64,000 nt of DNA from Magnaporthiopsis rhizophila (taxonomy: Eukaryota; Ascomycota; Sordariomycetes; Magnaporthales; Magnaporthaceae). Shown in pieces: positions 45,445 to 57,100 of the stretch (position 1 is its first letter; each line of letters starts with the position of its first letter). The notes under the pieces were generated by a model. That model ran no database searches and was not told the DNA's origin. It saw only the letters and a list, made by a program, of their open reading frames with translations. The stretch spans positions 434,001 to 498,000 of the forward strand of contig PYSS01000008.1 in NCBI GenBank assembly GCA_003049465.1, read 5' to 3'. The translations under genes and the position numbers were made by a program.

Positions 45445-48398
45445 TCAGTAGAGAACCTTCTCCTCCCACACGGGCGGGCGGGCCGTCTCCCTGTCCCAGT
45501 TCAGCTTCCCGTTCTCGTCAATCTCGCAGCCCTCGTCTGTGATGTGGATGATCTTGGACGTGTGCGCCACCTCCTGCCTCGACACGCCGGCCGCGTCGCG
45601 CGGGATCCAGAGCAGCGGCGGCGTGCTCATGGTCGAGGGTGGGTAGTAGGCGTTGCCGTTGACCTCGTCCGAGTACAGGTTGTCCAGGTCCAGGTCCAGC
45701 TCCTCGGCGCGCGGCACCAGCCTGCGCATCGTCGCGTAGTCGGCATACTTCCAGGGCATCAGGAAACGCGTCAGGAAGTTGCCCTGTTTCTGGATGACAC
45801 CGCCGTCCGTGGCGGCCACCGCGCCGCTCTCCAGGTCCTCCTTGGCAGAGGCGGCGGCCGGGGCGCCGGGCGCCGTTGACAGGGCATTGCTGCCGTTGGT
45901 CGTGCCCGATGGGGCCGCTGCGAGGGCGCCCGATGCGGGGCTAGCAGCAGGCACGTTGCTAGGGTGCGCCACCGGCGGCGCGAGGAGGGCCTCCTCCTCG
46001 GCCAGGAGCGTCTGCGGCAGGTTGTACAGCAGAGGCTGGATGGCCATGTTCATGGTGTAGTGGCACAGGATGGTGAAGAGGAGCAGAACCGCCACGATGA
46101 TGGCAGGCCAGGCGGCGCCGCTGGCACCGATCAGACCGATGAGGCAGATCTCGGCAATGTAGACGCCCGTGAAGAGCTGCTTGATGGCCCGAGGGTAGAT
46201 GAGGCCGCGCGTGTCGATCTTGGTGTCGGTCACGAACAGGATGTTGTACCGCCAAGCCACGTAGAAGAGGCACATGGCGATGCAGGCGAAGGCGAGGACG
46301 AGCGGCGAGATGACGGCGTAGATGATGGCGATGCAGACAATCATGGTGTAGACGGGCATCACGCTACCCCACGAGATGGCGCTCAGGTTGGCCCACTTGG
46401 TGTACAGAGCCCTGGGGGTTCCCGAGAGGAACTTGTACATGATCATGAAAATGATGAACCCAACAACCTGCGAGAGGACTCCCGCGGCGATTGTGAGGCC
46501 CTGGACGAGGAAGTAGTTGTTGTAGAAGTTCCCGGGCTTGGGGAGCGTCTGGGACAGGACCTGGGTGAGCTTGCCCGGCTCCTGGGCAATATCCACAAGT
46601 TGGTTGTACAGCTCCGGACCGGCGCCGCCGACAGTGCTGACGAACCAGACCTGGACGACCTGGAAGCAGAAGTATGCATTTTGCGTGAACAGTTCGACCC
46701 GGGAATAGGACGGCTCGCCCGAGATCTTGGCGCACACTGTTGCGAGGTCAGCACGATGATATTAGACATGGTAAAAGGAATCGGGCCTGAGCCAAGTGCA
46801 TTGCTGGGGATAGGCTACTTACGTCGCATGATGACCGGCACGAGAGACATTAGGATAGATAGAGCCACGGACGGCAGCAGGCCGGTGATAACACCCATGA
46901 TTGGCTGAAGACAAAAAGATTGCGGTCAGCTGGCGTGCAACGGAACGATAGGGAGATGGTTCGAGTTCGAGGTGGTCTTACCGCGGGAACGGCGTTAAGC
47001 CAGTTGAGCCAAGAGAATTCTTTCATGAGGTAGTTGATGTTGCTGATAACACCGACGACCGCCACGGGGACAGCCCAGAAGACGATCATGACGGTGATGA
47101 AAGCGATAACGATGTAGCGGCGGACGACCTTCTGCCACCAAGGAATGCTCAGAGAGGACCAGATGACATCGGCAGGGGTGATTCCAATGTGGCGAGGAGC
47201 CATGCGCAGGCCATTTTGGTGCGCCAGCACTTGGAAGGCAGCTTCGGCCTCGCCCTGGGTGCGGAACTCGATAAAGACACCCGGGATCTTCTTGTACTCG
47301 CCTGCGCGGTAGCGGCGCTGGGCAGCTTCGGCCTCGGGGATCAGGCGCTGGAGCTCCGTACGGCTGTGGTCGATGGAGTCGACCTTCTTTCCAAGCAGAC
47401 CGAGGAGGCCGATCTTGTGGGTCGGGCGCTTCTCCGGAGAGATCCAGCGGGCGGCAACGCTTCCGGACTCGGCGGGAACGGTGCCTCGGCCGTTCTTCTC
47501 GACATCCTCGGCGGCAGTACCCTTCTTCACCGCAAGGCGGCGCTCCTTGTCGGCAAGCTTTATGAGCTTGACCTCGGCATTCTCAAGGCGGTAGGCAGTC
47601 TCGTCACGCTCCTTGACGAGCTTTTCGACCTCCGTTTGCTCGTGGGTGATCCAGATGTTGCGAACCGAAGGCCCAAAGACGCGGCGGAGGGAGGCTTCAT
47701 TCAGGTAGGGCTCCGGGACGGAGGTGAAAAGCACGGTACGAGAGGAGATGCGGCGCGAGTAGAGCGGGCTGAGCAGGAAGGCCTGGCGCAGGTTGATGTA
47801 GAAGATGCACTCCCGGAAGATGAGGTAGATGACAAAGCCATAGAAGATCCAGGCAGTAAAGGCGTGAGCAAAGTACCTGTGGCGGCCGCCCTCGATTCCC
47901 ACGTTGACGTTTGCATAAGTGAGCTTGTTGAGGCCGTCCTTGCCGCCGCCACCGGTGATGTTCACAGGGAAGAGGATGGGCCAGGTGATGCAGCAGCCGA
48001 CAAAGGTGATGACGATGGCCATGCGCATGTAGCGGAGGAACAAGTAGGCATCCAACGACTGGTGACGGAGCGCGTGCGTGTCCGGGATTTTATAGAAGGA
48101 TCCAAACCAGTTGAGCAGACCGTTTGGTAGCTGGGGTGTGCGTTCACTAGGAGCTGGTCAACCACATTGTTCTCGTGCAGGCGAGGCGGTAAATAGACAA
48201 GGTGCAAAGCTGGGTGCTCCTTTCTTACCTCGGACGCAGACTCCCGATGTAGGTCCGGGGAGCGTACCATCTTCGCTGGCTCATACGCAGAACCAGAAAG
48301 ATGGAAAAGTAGACAAGGGCTACCACAAGGGTGGGCACTAGAGTCGAGACGAGACCGGAAACGCTCGAGTCCTGGACGAGCTGCTCATCGCTGGCCAT
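45445..48398 (-). CDS. CSC1/OSCA-type stress-gated cation channel (DUF221/RSN1 family)
   Basis: Polytopic membrane protein of the calcium-permeable, osmotic/mechanical-stress-gated family (yeast Csc1, plant OSCA, formerly RSN1/PHM7-like). Minus-strand exons are 48398..48229, 48146..46982, 46904..46823 and 46736..45445, all joined in frame, 902 residues. A first helix (VSTLVPTLVVALVYFSIFLVL) is followed by ERTPQLPNGLLNW and SLDAYLFLRYMRM, hallmark N-terminal motifs. Two more helices flank IFRECIFYINLRQAFL. A cytosolic RNA-recognition-like domain (about 180-380, TVLFTSVPEPY) contains a helical insertion. The RSN1_7TM core comes next (FVSTVGGAG, GTPRALYTKW, YNILFVTDTKIDTRGLIYPRAI). The tail ends VWEEKVLY. 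The second-exon acceptor (TAG at 48147) was chosen over the later CCCAG because only it restores the conserved frame. Ion selectivity is inferred from family. Confidence 0.92.
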
Positions 48399-48471
48399 GA
48401 TGGTGGTATTGGGCCGGCACCAGGCCGAAAAGCAAGGGGGAAACGGCCTCGGGATAGGTTTCTGCGTCGCT

Positions 48472-48652
48472 GGAGTTAGTCGTGCTGTTTTGTCGAGGTG
48501 GAATTTGAAATGGCACCGTGGATATGGGTGCAAGAAATACGGAAGTTGCGCGGGAGAGCAAGCAAACGAGGAATGCGCCGAAATACAGGCAAACAAAACA
48601 ATTCGGGTCTGTAAGGTCCGACACAACAGGCGCCAGCAGGAATGCGACTTAC
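48472..48652 (-). other. candidate 5'-UTR intron of the CSC1-like gene
   Basis: On the minus strand TTTAG|GTAAGT stands at 48653/48652 and CTAAC followed by CCAG or GCAG acceptors at about 48480 or 48472, some 75 bases before the ATG. Signals are good, but non-coding introns cannot be checked by frame. Confidence 0.35.
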
Positions 48653-51094
48653 CTAAATCACGATCGTCACTGTGAATGCGGCTTTTGTGTCGTCGCTTCT
48701 CTCCTCCAGCTTGCTCAGGGTGACCAGAAATGGTATGGGCGGGCGAGATGGGTTATTTGTACGGCAGCACAGGGGGGTCGACGAGTTATCCCGGTGGCAC
48801 ACGCGAGCTGATCGAGGCCCGACGCGCGCACGGATCCTGATCGACCCTCGACGGTCACAAGCTGAGGAAAATGTCGACGTTGTCCGTGGCTAGCTATCGG
48901 GATGAGGGAAAGCGGAAGGAGGAAGGCTGTCGGTCGGTCATATGAAATACCCTCCACCGCAACAGCAGCTGCAGGGCTAGCCATCCATTCCTAGTTTTTG
49001 GTTCTGCACCCGCATGGCACCGCATGGCATGGTTCCAGATTGCGTGGGGATCTTGTCCGCTGCGTGTGCCACGATCGAATGGGCCTCTCCTCTCGCAACC
49101 CGAGCAATTCCATGGGAACCAGCTATGACGACAGCAACCACGGCCCAATCCCTGCTGAGCTGGCCAGGGGGTAGCAGTGGAGGGTGTGGAGGTGAACAGG
49201 CTGGGCTGGGCTATTTGGAAAATCCAAACAGGTTTGAGGGCACATCCCCGCTGGCACACCCCATGTGCGACCCTGCAGGCGGGCGGCTGGGAGCGACGAA
49301 GCTTTTTTCTCTCTTCGTTTTCATTGTGGTGGGTGGCTTGGGAGGTGTCATAATGGATCGGACCACATCTAGAGCTGCACGACGGACCCTGTTCTTCTTT
49401 TTTTTTTTTTTTTTTTCCCTTCCCTGCTCTCCGGCAGACATGTCATCCTTTCACCGACTTGTGTGAGATCAGAATCCTCGCCATAAAAGTCCAAACTGAA
49501 GGGGACCCTTCCTGGGGGCGCTAGATTAACCAGACATCACTAGCGGCTCGCCAAACCAAGAGGCAGCCATTCGTTCAGCTCCATCAGTCCAAATCAATGA
49601 TTCGACGATTGTGATTCCACCGAGACAGGGCGTAAATTTCAGGCGCTAGTTGCCCTCGGCACCGCCCTTGAGATTCGCCGGTCTGGTGGGCCTAGGCCAT
49701 CCCCTAATGTGCGTGTATCACACAGACCCGCCCGCGTCAACATCGAGCTGCAGAGAGCCAGAGTGATGATGCATTCTGTGACCGCAGAGTGAAGCGCCAC
49801 CGTTATTCTGGACTCAGTCGTGACGTAGTCCAATCGTCCTCGTGCTCAATGGGCTCCGATGTCCGAACACTGGCATATCACGTTCGTCTGCCGACAGCAG
49901 CCGCTTTCTGCCGTTGCGTTGCGCAAACATGTAACAAGGAAGGACGGGCGGTATGTCTTGGACGTTGGCACGGCGATCTCCGAAGAATACTTGTTGTGCA
50001 CTCACAATCTCTTTCTGAGATCAGCTTTCAATTCAGGGTCTGCCGGGTTGCCGAGACAGATTCCCAAGGGAAACCGGGTCTGGTTGTCTCGTCAGATGTC
50101 AGCAGCAGTGGCCAACCTAATGCGAGGGACGAGGAATATAAAAAAATCCTGCAAAGCACCCTGCGAACAAGCAAATGAGCACAGCAGCCGGATGAGGTCA
50201 CAGAAAAAAAGAGACAGGGACTACCGGTAATTTTCTGCCAAGCGGTCCGTGTCGCTTAGCCACCGTCCCATCCATTGCCGAAGTAGGAGTGGGTTCTCAC
50301 TTCGTGGAGGCCTGTGATTGCTCCCATTTTCAGCCTTTCTGGTTGGTGAAGGGCGATCACTCCAACAGCTAGCCAGATACGAGCTGGGGGATGATCATTG
50401 TGGCTGTTTTGACAGCCAGCAACCCCACGGACCGCATGTGTGACATCTTCGATGCTGGCTTTCCACGGGTACTTCCGCTGCCCGAGTGAGTGAAAGACGC
50501 GAATGCATCTCGGACGGATGGGCTACTTGCCCGCTTGTTTGCTGAACAAAAAGGCCGCCAGACGGTAGGGTTGTGTAAGGCCTCCGCATCCGGCCAGTGA
50601 ACAGGGGCGCACCGCAAAGCTAACCCCTACAATCGACGGCCCTCCTCGCTGTGGACATCTCCCTCGCCCTCTTGGTGCATTGACACGGTCAGGTAAGAAG
50701 AAGGGCATGTCGGCAGCCACCGCTCCCACATAGCGATAAAAAGTTGCCGCTTCCTCAGCTTCTTTCCCTTGTGTGGAAGGGACAAGCATTGTTGCAGACA
50801 GATAGATGGTGCTGGAATTCGCAAGGGATATCGCCGTCGCAACGACATTCCAAACGTTTCCCTTGGATCGAAAGCGGCCAACGCAGCTGCCAGCCAGGCA
50901 GGGCGTCGCGACGACAAACAATGGACTGTTTGTCTGAGTCCAGTAGCATCTTAAGCTACCAGATGTGGCTTTCTGCTTTTATTTGCCTTGTAAAAATCGA
51001 TACGGAACTCCTTCACTGGTGATATCAAGCAGAAAACGACACATCAGTAGATCTTGCGCGAAAAAAAAAGCCACTTAATCACAACAGCGCAAGC
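48653..51094. other. intergenic region, no gene seen
   Basis: Between divergent genes: promoter of the CSC1-like gene on the left and of the coiled-coil protein on the right. A T run lies at about 49399-49418. Open frames are short and mutually overlapping. No RNA gene was recognised. Confidence 0.55.
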
Positions 51095-52567
51095 ATGTCG
51101 CATGATCAGGAGCACGTCTACGACCCGGAGCTGGCGCGCTACGGCTACATCCCGGGCAACGACCATGCGCTGCCGTACCTCTCCAAGTGGTCGCGCGAGA
51201 TGGCCATCGACCTGCAGCAGGTGCCGGGGGTGCTGCAGCACCTCAACTGCAGCTATCTGTCGACGCCGGGCCAGGCGCCGACGCTGCTGGCGCTCAAGCA
51301 GCACCTGCAGTCGCTGGCGGCGGTGGTGGCGCAGCTCTGCGTGACCGACAAGGCGGCGGCGGGCGAGATCGACGGGGCGGACGACGGCGAGACGCGGCGC
51401 AAGATCCAGCTGGGCGACGCCATGGACTGGCTCTCGTCACTGACGACGCCCTACGCCAACGACGACCCGGACCACCACCGGCGGCTCAACAGCCTGCTGA
51501 ACGAGGTGGAGGCGCACCACGACGTGCTGGGCACACGCTACCACTGCGCGCTCCACGACGGCGCGGGGGACCCGCGGCGCGAAGGGGAGCCGAGCCGCAT
51601 GCCGTACGCGAGCCACCACAACCTGCTCATGCACGCAAACGCCTGCCTCGAGCGGCTCGACCACGAGCTCAGCGCCCAGGGCGGGATCCTGGCCATCATG
51701 CCGACCGACGACGCCGTCGACGATGACGAGCGGCGCGCGGCGCGCAACACGCTGCTGGGCCAGCTGCTAGCCTTCGCGCAGGCGCTGGTCGGGCGCATGC
51801 ACGACCTCGAGCTCAGCCACGCGCACCTGACGGACCTGCTCCGCGGCGAGGCCGTGACGCCGCGCCAGCACCTGACGGCGCTGGGCCCGGACGCCCGGTC
51901 CGTGGGCCGCCAGGCCGTGTACCCGCAGGACCGGTGGGTGCTGGCCAACGCGGGCGACGACGTGTTCGGCCACCTGCACCAGCTCCTGGACCGCGAGGAG
52001 GCGCTGGTGGAGCAGAAGGAGCGCATCTGGCGGTCGCTCGGCGCCGTCGGCGAGCGCGTGTGGGTCGAGGAGCGCGGCAAGGGGTACGCGCGCGGCATCG
52101 CCCACATCACGGTGCCGACGCGCTACTACCGCATCAAGCGCGGCAGCAGCGGCAATAGCAGCGGCAGTGACGAGCCGGGCACCATCTTTGTCATCCCCGC
52201 CTGGGAGCATCACCCGGCGGTCGAGTACACGCGGCGCATGGAGCAGGGGATGGCGCCGACGGTGGCGTCGGTGCCGACGCCGCACTGGCCCGACCGCGTC
52301 AGCGAGCTGCAGGACCGGTACCACGGCAAGGCCGCCGACGGCGTGCGGGCCGTGGCCGAGAACGAGATGCTCCGCGTCCGCGTGGCCGCCCTCGAGGCCG
52401 ACGTCAAGGCCCTCCGCGAGGACCGCAAGCGCGTCGAGGACCAGGCCGACGTGCTCAGCGAGTTCGCCGGCGTCGAGCAGGGGGCCAAGGCCCTGGCGGA
52501 GGAGGTGGTGTTGCTCCGGCAGCGCGTCAAGGAGATGGAGGCTAAGGAGGCGAGGAGGGTGGTGTAG
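51095..52567 (+). CDS. unrecognised protein with C-terminal coiled coil
   Basis: Intronless frame of 490 residues with strong coding character: GC-rich third positions and an amino-acid mix that is not low complexity. The start ATG at 51095 has an A three bases upstream. The N-terminal half is predicted helical and globular (LPYLSKWSREMAIDLQQVPG, LLALKQHLQSLAAVVAQL, MDWLSSLTTPYAN), with conserved-looking Trp, Pro and Tyr positions. A Ser/Gly-rich loop follows (about 350-362), then IFVIPAWEHHPAVEYTRRM. Residues about 415-490 form a coiled coil (NEMLRVRVAALEADVKAL, EEVVLLRQRVKEMEAKEA). There is no signal peptide, membrane helix or catalytic motif that I can name. It is probably a cytosolic or nuclear fungal-specific protein. 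Confidence 0.72.
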   Translation: MSHDQEHVYDPELARYGYIPGNDHALPYLSKWSREMAIDLQQVPGVLQHLNCSYLSTPGQAPTLLALKQHLQSLAAVVAQLCVTDKAAAGEIDGADDGETRRKIQLGDAMDWLSSLTTPYANDDPDHHRRLNSLLNEVEAHHDVLGTRYHCALHDGAGDPRREGEPSRMPYASHHNLLMHANACLERLDHELSAQGGILAIMPTDDAVDDDERRAARNTLLGQLLAFAQALVGRMHDLELSHAHLTDLLRGEAVTPRQHLTALGPDARSVGRQAVYPQDRWVLANAGDDVFGHLHQLLDREEALVEQKERIWRSLGAVGERVWVEERGKGYARGIAHITVPTRYYRIKRGSSGNSSGSDEPGTIFVIPAWEHHPAVEYTRRMEQGMAPTVASVPTPHWPDRVSELQDRYHGKAADGVRAVAENEMLRVRVAALEADVKALREDRKRVEDQADVLSEFAGVEQGAKALAEEVVLLRQRVKEMEAKEARRVV

Positions 52568-54101
52568 CTGTTTCGTTTTTCTCGCCTTGTCTTGTTCATC
52601 CTTGCTTTTCTGCCTCTAATTTCTCCAATTCCACCGCCTTGCCCATCCTTGCTGTTCAAATTCTGCTTTTCTTTGCTTTTTTTTTTTTTTTTACCCCCTT
52701 TTTCTTGGCTCCAATACCCAGCGCCGTGGTTGCTCACCTGTGAGACCGGCCAAAGCTCGAGCCACATACAGGATCATGCTCAATGGTATCGCCGTCAGCT
52801 ACCTACCAAATCTGGCAGCTCCTCCACTCTGGACGGCCCAGAACTCCTCGCAAATGGAGTCGAACGAGATGCCGGAAGCGAATTCTCAGATATCGACTGC
52901 AACAAGACGGGGCCCTATATCACGCGATAGACGGAATGCGTGATAGGGAGGTGCTCGTTGTGGGGATGAGTGGAGGGCGATTGTTTGCCCGCTGGAAACG
53001 TGATTCAGTAGCATTTCATTCCATTGAACAGATTACCCGTCCCAGCTGCATGTGTGTATCGTGCCCTGCCCCCAGCCGCAGAAAGGGCCATGTCCATTCG
53101 TATTGCACTCCAGCACGAAATCGAATGCGGCGTGGCGGTCAAACGGTTCGGGAATGGGCTTGCGCACTTGTGAAAATATTGATTCCTTTCGAGTCTGGCG
53201 CGTTTCCGAACCAAACTTTGGAAGGATTTGCGGTGTCTGTCAGGTGCCAGACCCTGCTGGCGCGGCACCAACCGCAAGGGCCCTTGTCCCACGGCAGCGA
53301 CCGAAAGGAAATCGCTGGTTGGCTGTCTGCCAGGGGCGGGGTTGGATATCCGCAGCCGCTGGCGCCGGACCCAGATGGTTGCTGGGACGACCAGAGTGAC
53401 AAAACACACCACCGCCCGCGTCGTTCAGCGTCCACTTCCCGCCATTGCATGCGCTGGCGTTGCCATTGGTCGAGTGGGCTGTCGATGCGCACATGGGTGA
53501 GGATGTAGAGGCTGTCACCGTGACGGCCGACCGAACTTTATGGTAAAGTGTTGGCCCATGCCATTGCTGGTTCCTGGCCAGGCCTGGGCTGTCCCGCCTC
53601 GAAAACACAGTCAACCACCTCCCCGCTCGTCTCCAGTGCTTTCCTTCTCGCCTCCACCTTTCTTATTTCTCGTTCGTTCGTCTGTCCGTGCTTGAACCCT
53701 GCTCCGTCCCCTCCTCGCTGCCTCTTCCTGCTTGCAGCATGCGCGGGGAGCTGCGAGGTTGATCACCGTGCTATAGGAAGAGTTGTGACCCATTAATATG
53801 CTTGGCTAAGATTGCCGTTGCGCCATTTCCTCGGGTTTTTGATATTTGATTTTTATTTATTTATTTTTTTTTTTCCTTTGGCACTTTGTCCATTCCCTTC
53901 GTCTCCCCGCTTGTCTCACCGCCTGTGCGCGTGCCCGCCAGTCTGGCCATTCCTCACTCCCTTCCCGCGGTTTTGGTCCGCAAAAACCGAGCGACTAACG
54001 GGTGAGGAGCCGGCGAGGACGTCATGCTCTGGCTCTGAGACAGGCCGCATTCCGTCTTTTTGGGACAGCAGTGGTGTGACCACGGCAGCAAGCAAGCCCA
54101 A
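52568..54101. other. intergenic region, no gene seen
   Basis: It begins with a T-rich 3' flank. The middle has overlapping open frames with no domain-like content. The part from about 53590 to 54000 is CT-rich, as expected for the promoter of the large kelch gene. Confidence 0.55.
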
Positions 54102-57100
54102 ATGCTGTCCACCTCGAATCTGGGCTCGGACGCCCCGTCCGTCTCGGCGGCGGCAACTACCCGACGCACCCTAGCCTGGGTTTTCGTCCTGATCCTGCTG
54201 TCACTGACGTCGACTGCCACAGCCGCACCTCCATCGGTCCTTCCTTACATCCCGACGACCATCCTCCTTCCCGGCTCTACGGGCTCGCATGACGGCAAGA
54301 ATGACAACTCTATCGCATACATCTTCGCCCCGACGCCCTCGTCCGTCGACTTGCTGGCTCTGGACATCTCAACTACGGTACGAGCCTCCTCGCTTCGAAC
54401 TCAGACCATCACATCAGGCCTGCCCTTCCTCTCCGGAGGGGAACGGAAGGCCCATACCACCGCCTTTGCGCCCGCATTCATCGGAAACAACACAATTGGC
54501 GCCTACGTGGGCAGGTGCTGGCCTGGCGCGGACAAGCCGGCATTATGGACGCTGCCGCTCAGCGACTCAACTACCAGCAGCATATGGAGCAGTCGAGGGC
54601 CGCCTGTCACCGGCGGCAACTCTACGGCCGGCGTCCCGTCCTTCCTGGGCGGCGCCCTAAGCTTTTCCGCCCAGGTTGCGCCGACCGTCTCGCCCGCCTC
54701 GATATATGTCTATGGCGGCATGTGCCCGTGGGCTAATACCACCGGGTCGACGTGGACGAGGGCCGCGGCCTACTCCAACCAGATGCTGAAGCTCGGCCAG
54801 CCGCCCAACGCCGCCTACAACGTCAGCCCCATTATCAGCAAGGGACCGCCCGTGGCCAATGCCGGCTTCTCCCTCACGCCCCTAACGCCGTCGATAGCCA
54901 ACCGATCGGGCATCATCACGCAGTCGATCAACAGCGTCCTCCTGGGCGGCCACACGCAGGCAGCCTTTATTAACATGAGCGGTGCCGCCATCTGGAGTCT
55001 GCCTGAGGAGGTCTGGAGCTTCGTTTCCATCAAGCAGCCGTCGTCCGCTCCAACAGAGCTGACGCTCCGAAAAGACGGCAAGAAAGAGCGCCGCGAGCTC
55101 CCCACGGACGTGGACAGCAGATCCGGGCACACGGCGATCCTTAGTGGGGATGGGAACTCTATCGTCGTTCTGGGAGGGTGGGTTGGAGACACCAGCCGGG
55201 CCGCGGAGCCGCAGCTCGCCATCATCGAGATGGGCGACGCCTTCGATAAGTGGAGGTGGAAAATTCCATCTGCGCAGCCCCAAGGCCCCGGTATCTTCGG
55301 TCACGGCGCTACCCTGCTGCCTGGAAATGTGATGATGGTCTACGGAGGTTACAGCGTAGGGCCACTGACCAACTCCAAGCTGAAAAAGCGACAGGCGGGT
55401 GGGAACGTGCCCATGTTCTTAAACCTGACGTCTATGACATGGTCTGGAGACTACACCAACCCCTCATATGACGGCTCCTCTGGTGCGGGCACAGGACCTG
55501 GGTCGTCGGAATCGACACCGCCCAACAACAACAGCAGAGATATTGGGCTCGGTGTAGGCCTGGGCGTGGGTATCGGCGGAGCCGCTGCCATCGTGGTCGG
55601 TATCCTATGGTGGAGGAGGTACAAGCGCAACCACCGACGCAACTCGGCCGTCCGCGCCCTGGCTCAGGACGCTAACCTCTTCCTTCCCGACGAGGACGAG
55701 ATGGCTGAGCGCGCTGGCGGGCCGTCGTACGCCTGGGGCACGGCGAGGGGACCGTCGGGTCCCAGCGACTGGTATACTGGCGGGCCCGACCCGTTTGTGC
55801 GCGGGAGCCGTTCGCTGGGCTATGAGTCTCTGCGCGGCGCCCGTGGCCCGGGCGGCCCGAGCTACCCGCCACCGATGGCCATGCGCAAAGGCGTGAACCC
55901 ACGGAGCGCAAGAGGCTTGTATGTTCAGGCGCCCGGGGGGCCTGACAACGGCGGCAGCCCGCGGGCGGGTGGCGGCATGCTTGGATCCGGAAACATCCAC
56001 CCCATCTACGAGGCGGACGAGGATGGTGAGGCAGACTTTGGGCTACCAGCGTCGATGGGCCCGGACTCGAAGGATATGGAAACGTCTAGTGACCCATTCA
56101 TGACGCCCACGAGCACCACGGGCGAGAAGGGTGTCCTGGGGAACGCATCGGCACCACCGCGGAGCACAACACCAAGTCCTGAGGGCATAAATAGCATCGG
56201 CGGCGGCGCCCCGCTACCGCAGGATCCCGAGGTGCAAGATTGGGTCTCGGACATCGACAACACAGACGCCGTCCTCGCGGCACATATTGGCCCACACAGC
56301 ACGACGACCACCAGGGTCGCAGCTACCGCTCCCATGCTACCGCCACTCACCGTTGCGCCGCTCAACCTGACGGGCGGCAGTGCAAGCCGGCGCTCTCCCA
56401 CGCGTCGACCTTCGGTCAGATCTAACAGAAGGAATAGCGCGGTCTCGTTTGCTGCAGGAGACGATGAGGGCGGCCGCACGGCCAGCAACCTCTCTGAGTC
56501 CAACCGCAGCGCCTTCGACAACTTTGTTTCTAGATCCGAATCGGTGCGGTCGCGACCTGGGACGGGTTCTGGCATCGCCGCCCTGGCGACATCGGTCGCC
56601 GCGGCAGGGACGGCGCGTGGCGGGGGCGTAGACGACGATCGACGTCTAGGGAGCAGCTCCGGCAGCAGCAGCGGAGGAGTTTCGTTCAACACGGCGCGGT
56701 CGAGCTTCGCGGCGATGCAGGCGGAGGGCCCGATGCTGCTGTCGGGTGGTGCTGGAAGCGTAAGTGGTGAAAATACCAACAACAGCAACAACAACAACAA
56801 CAACGGCAACAAAATCGGGCTCGTAAGAGGCAGTGGCGGCGGGAGCCTGCTCGGCGGTACGTCACCGCGAGCGGAGCCCCATGACGACGACGGCCACGAC
56901 GACGCTCCCGGCAGCCCGAGCAAGAGTAAGCCTCGCCGCTCGTGGCTGGGCAGCTTCCGCCGGGTCTTCAGCAATGGCGCGGGTGACAGCAGCAGCGAGT
57001 CGAGCCGCAACGAGAGCCCGACGAGCTTCGAGGGCGGGGATTACGAATCCCCTGACCTGACGGGCGCGCCGAGCGTTCTCTCGCGGCGGAAGCAGGGCCG

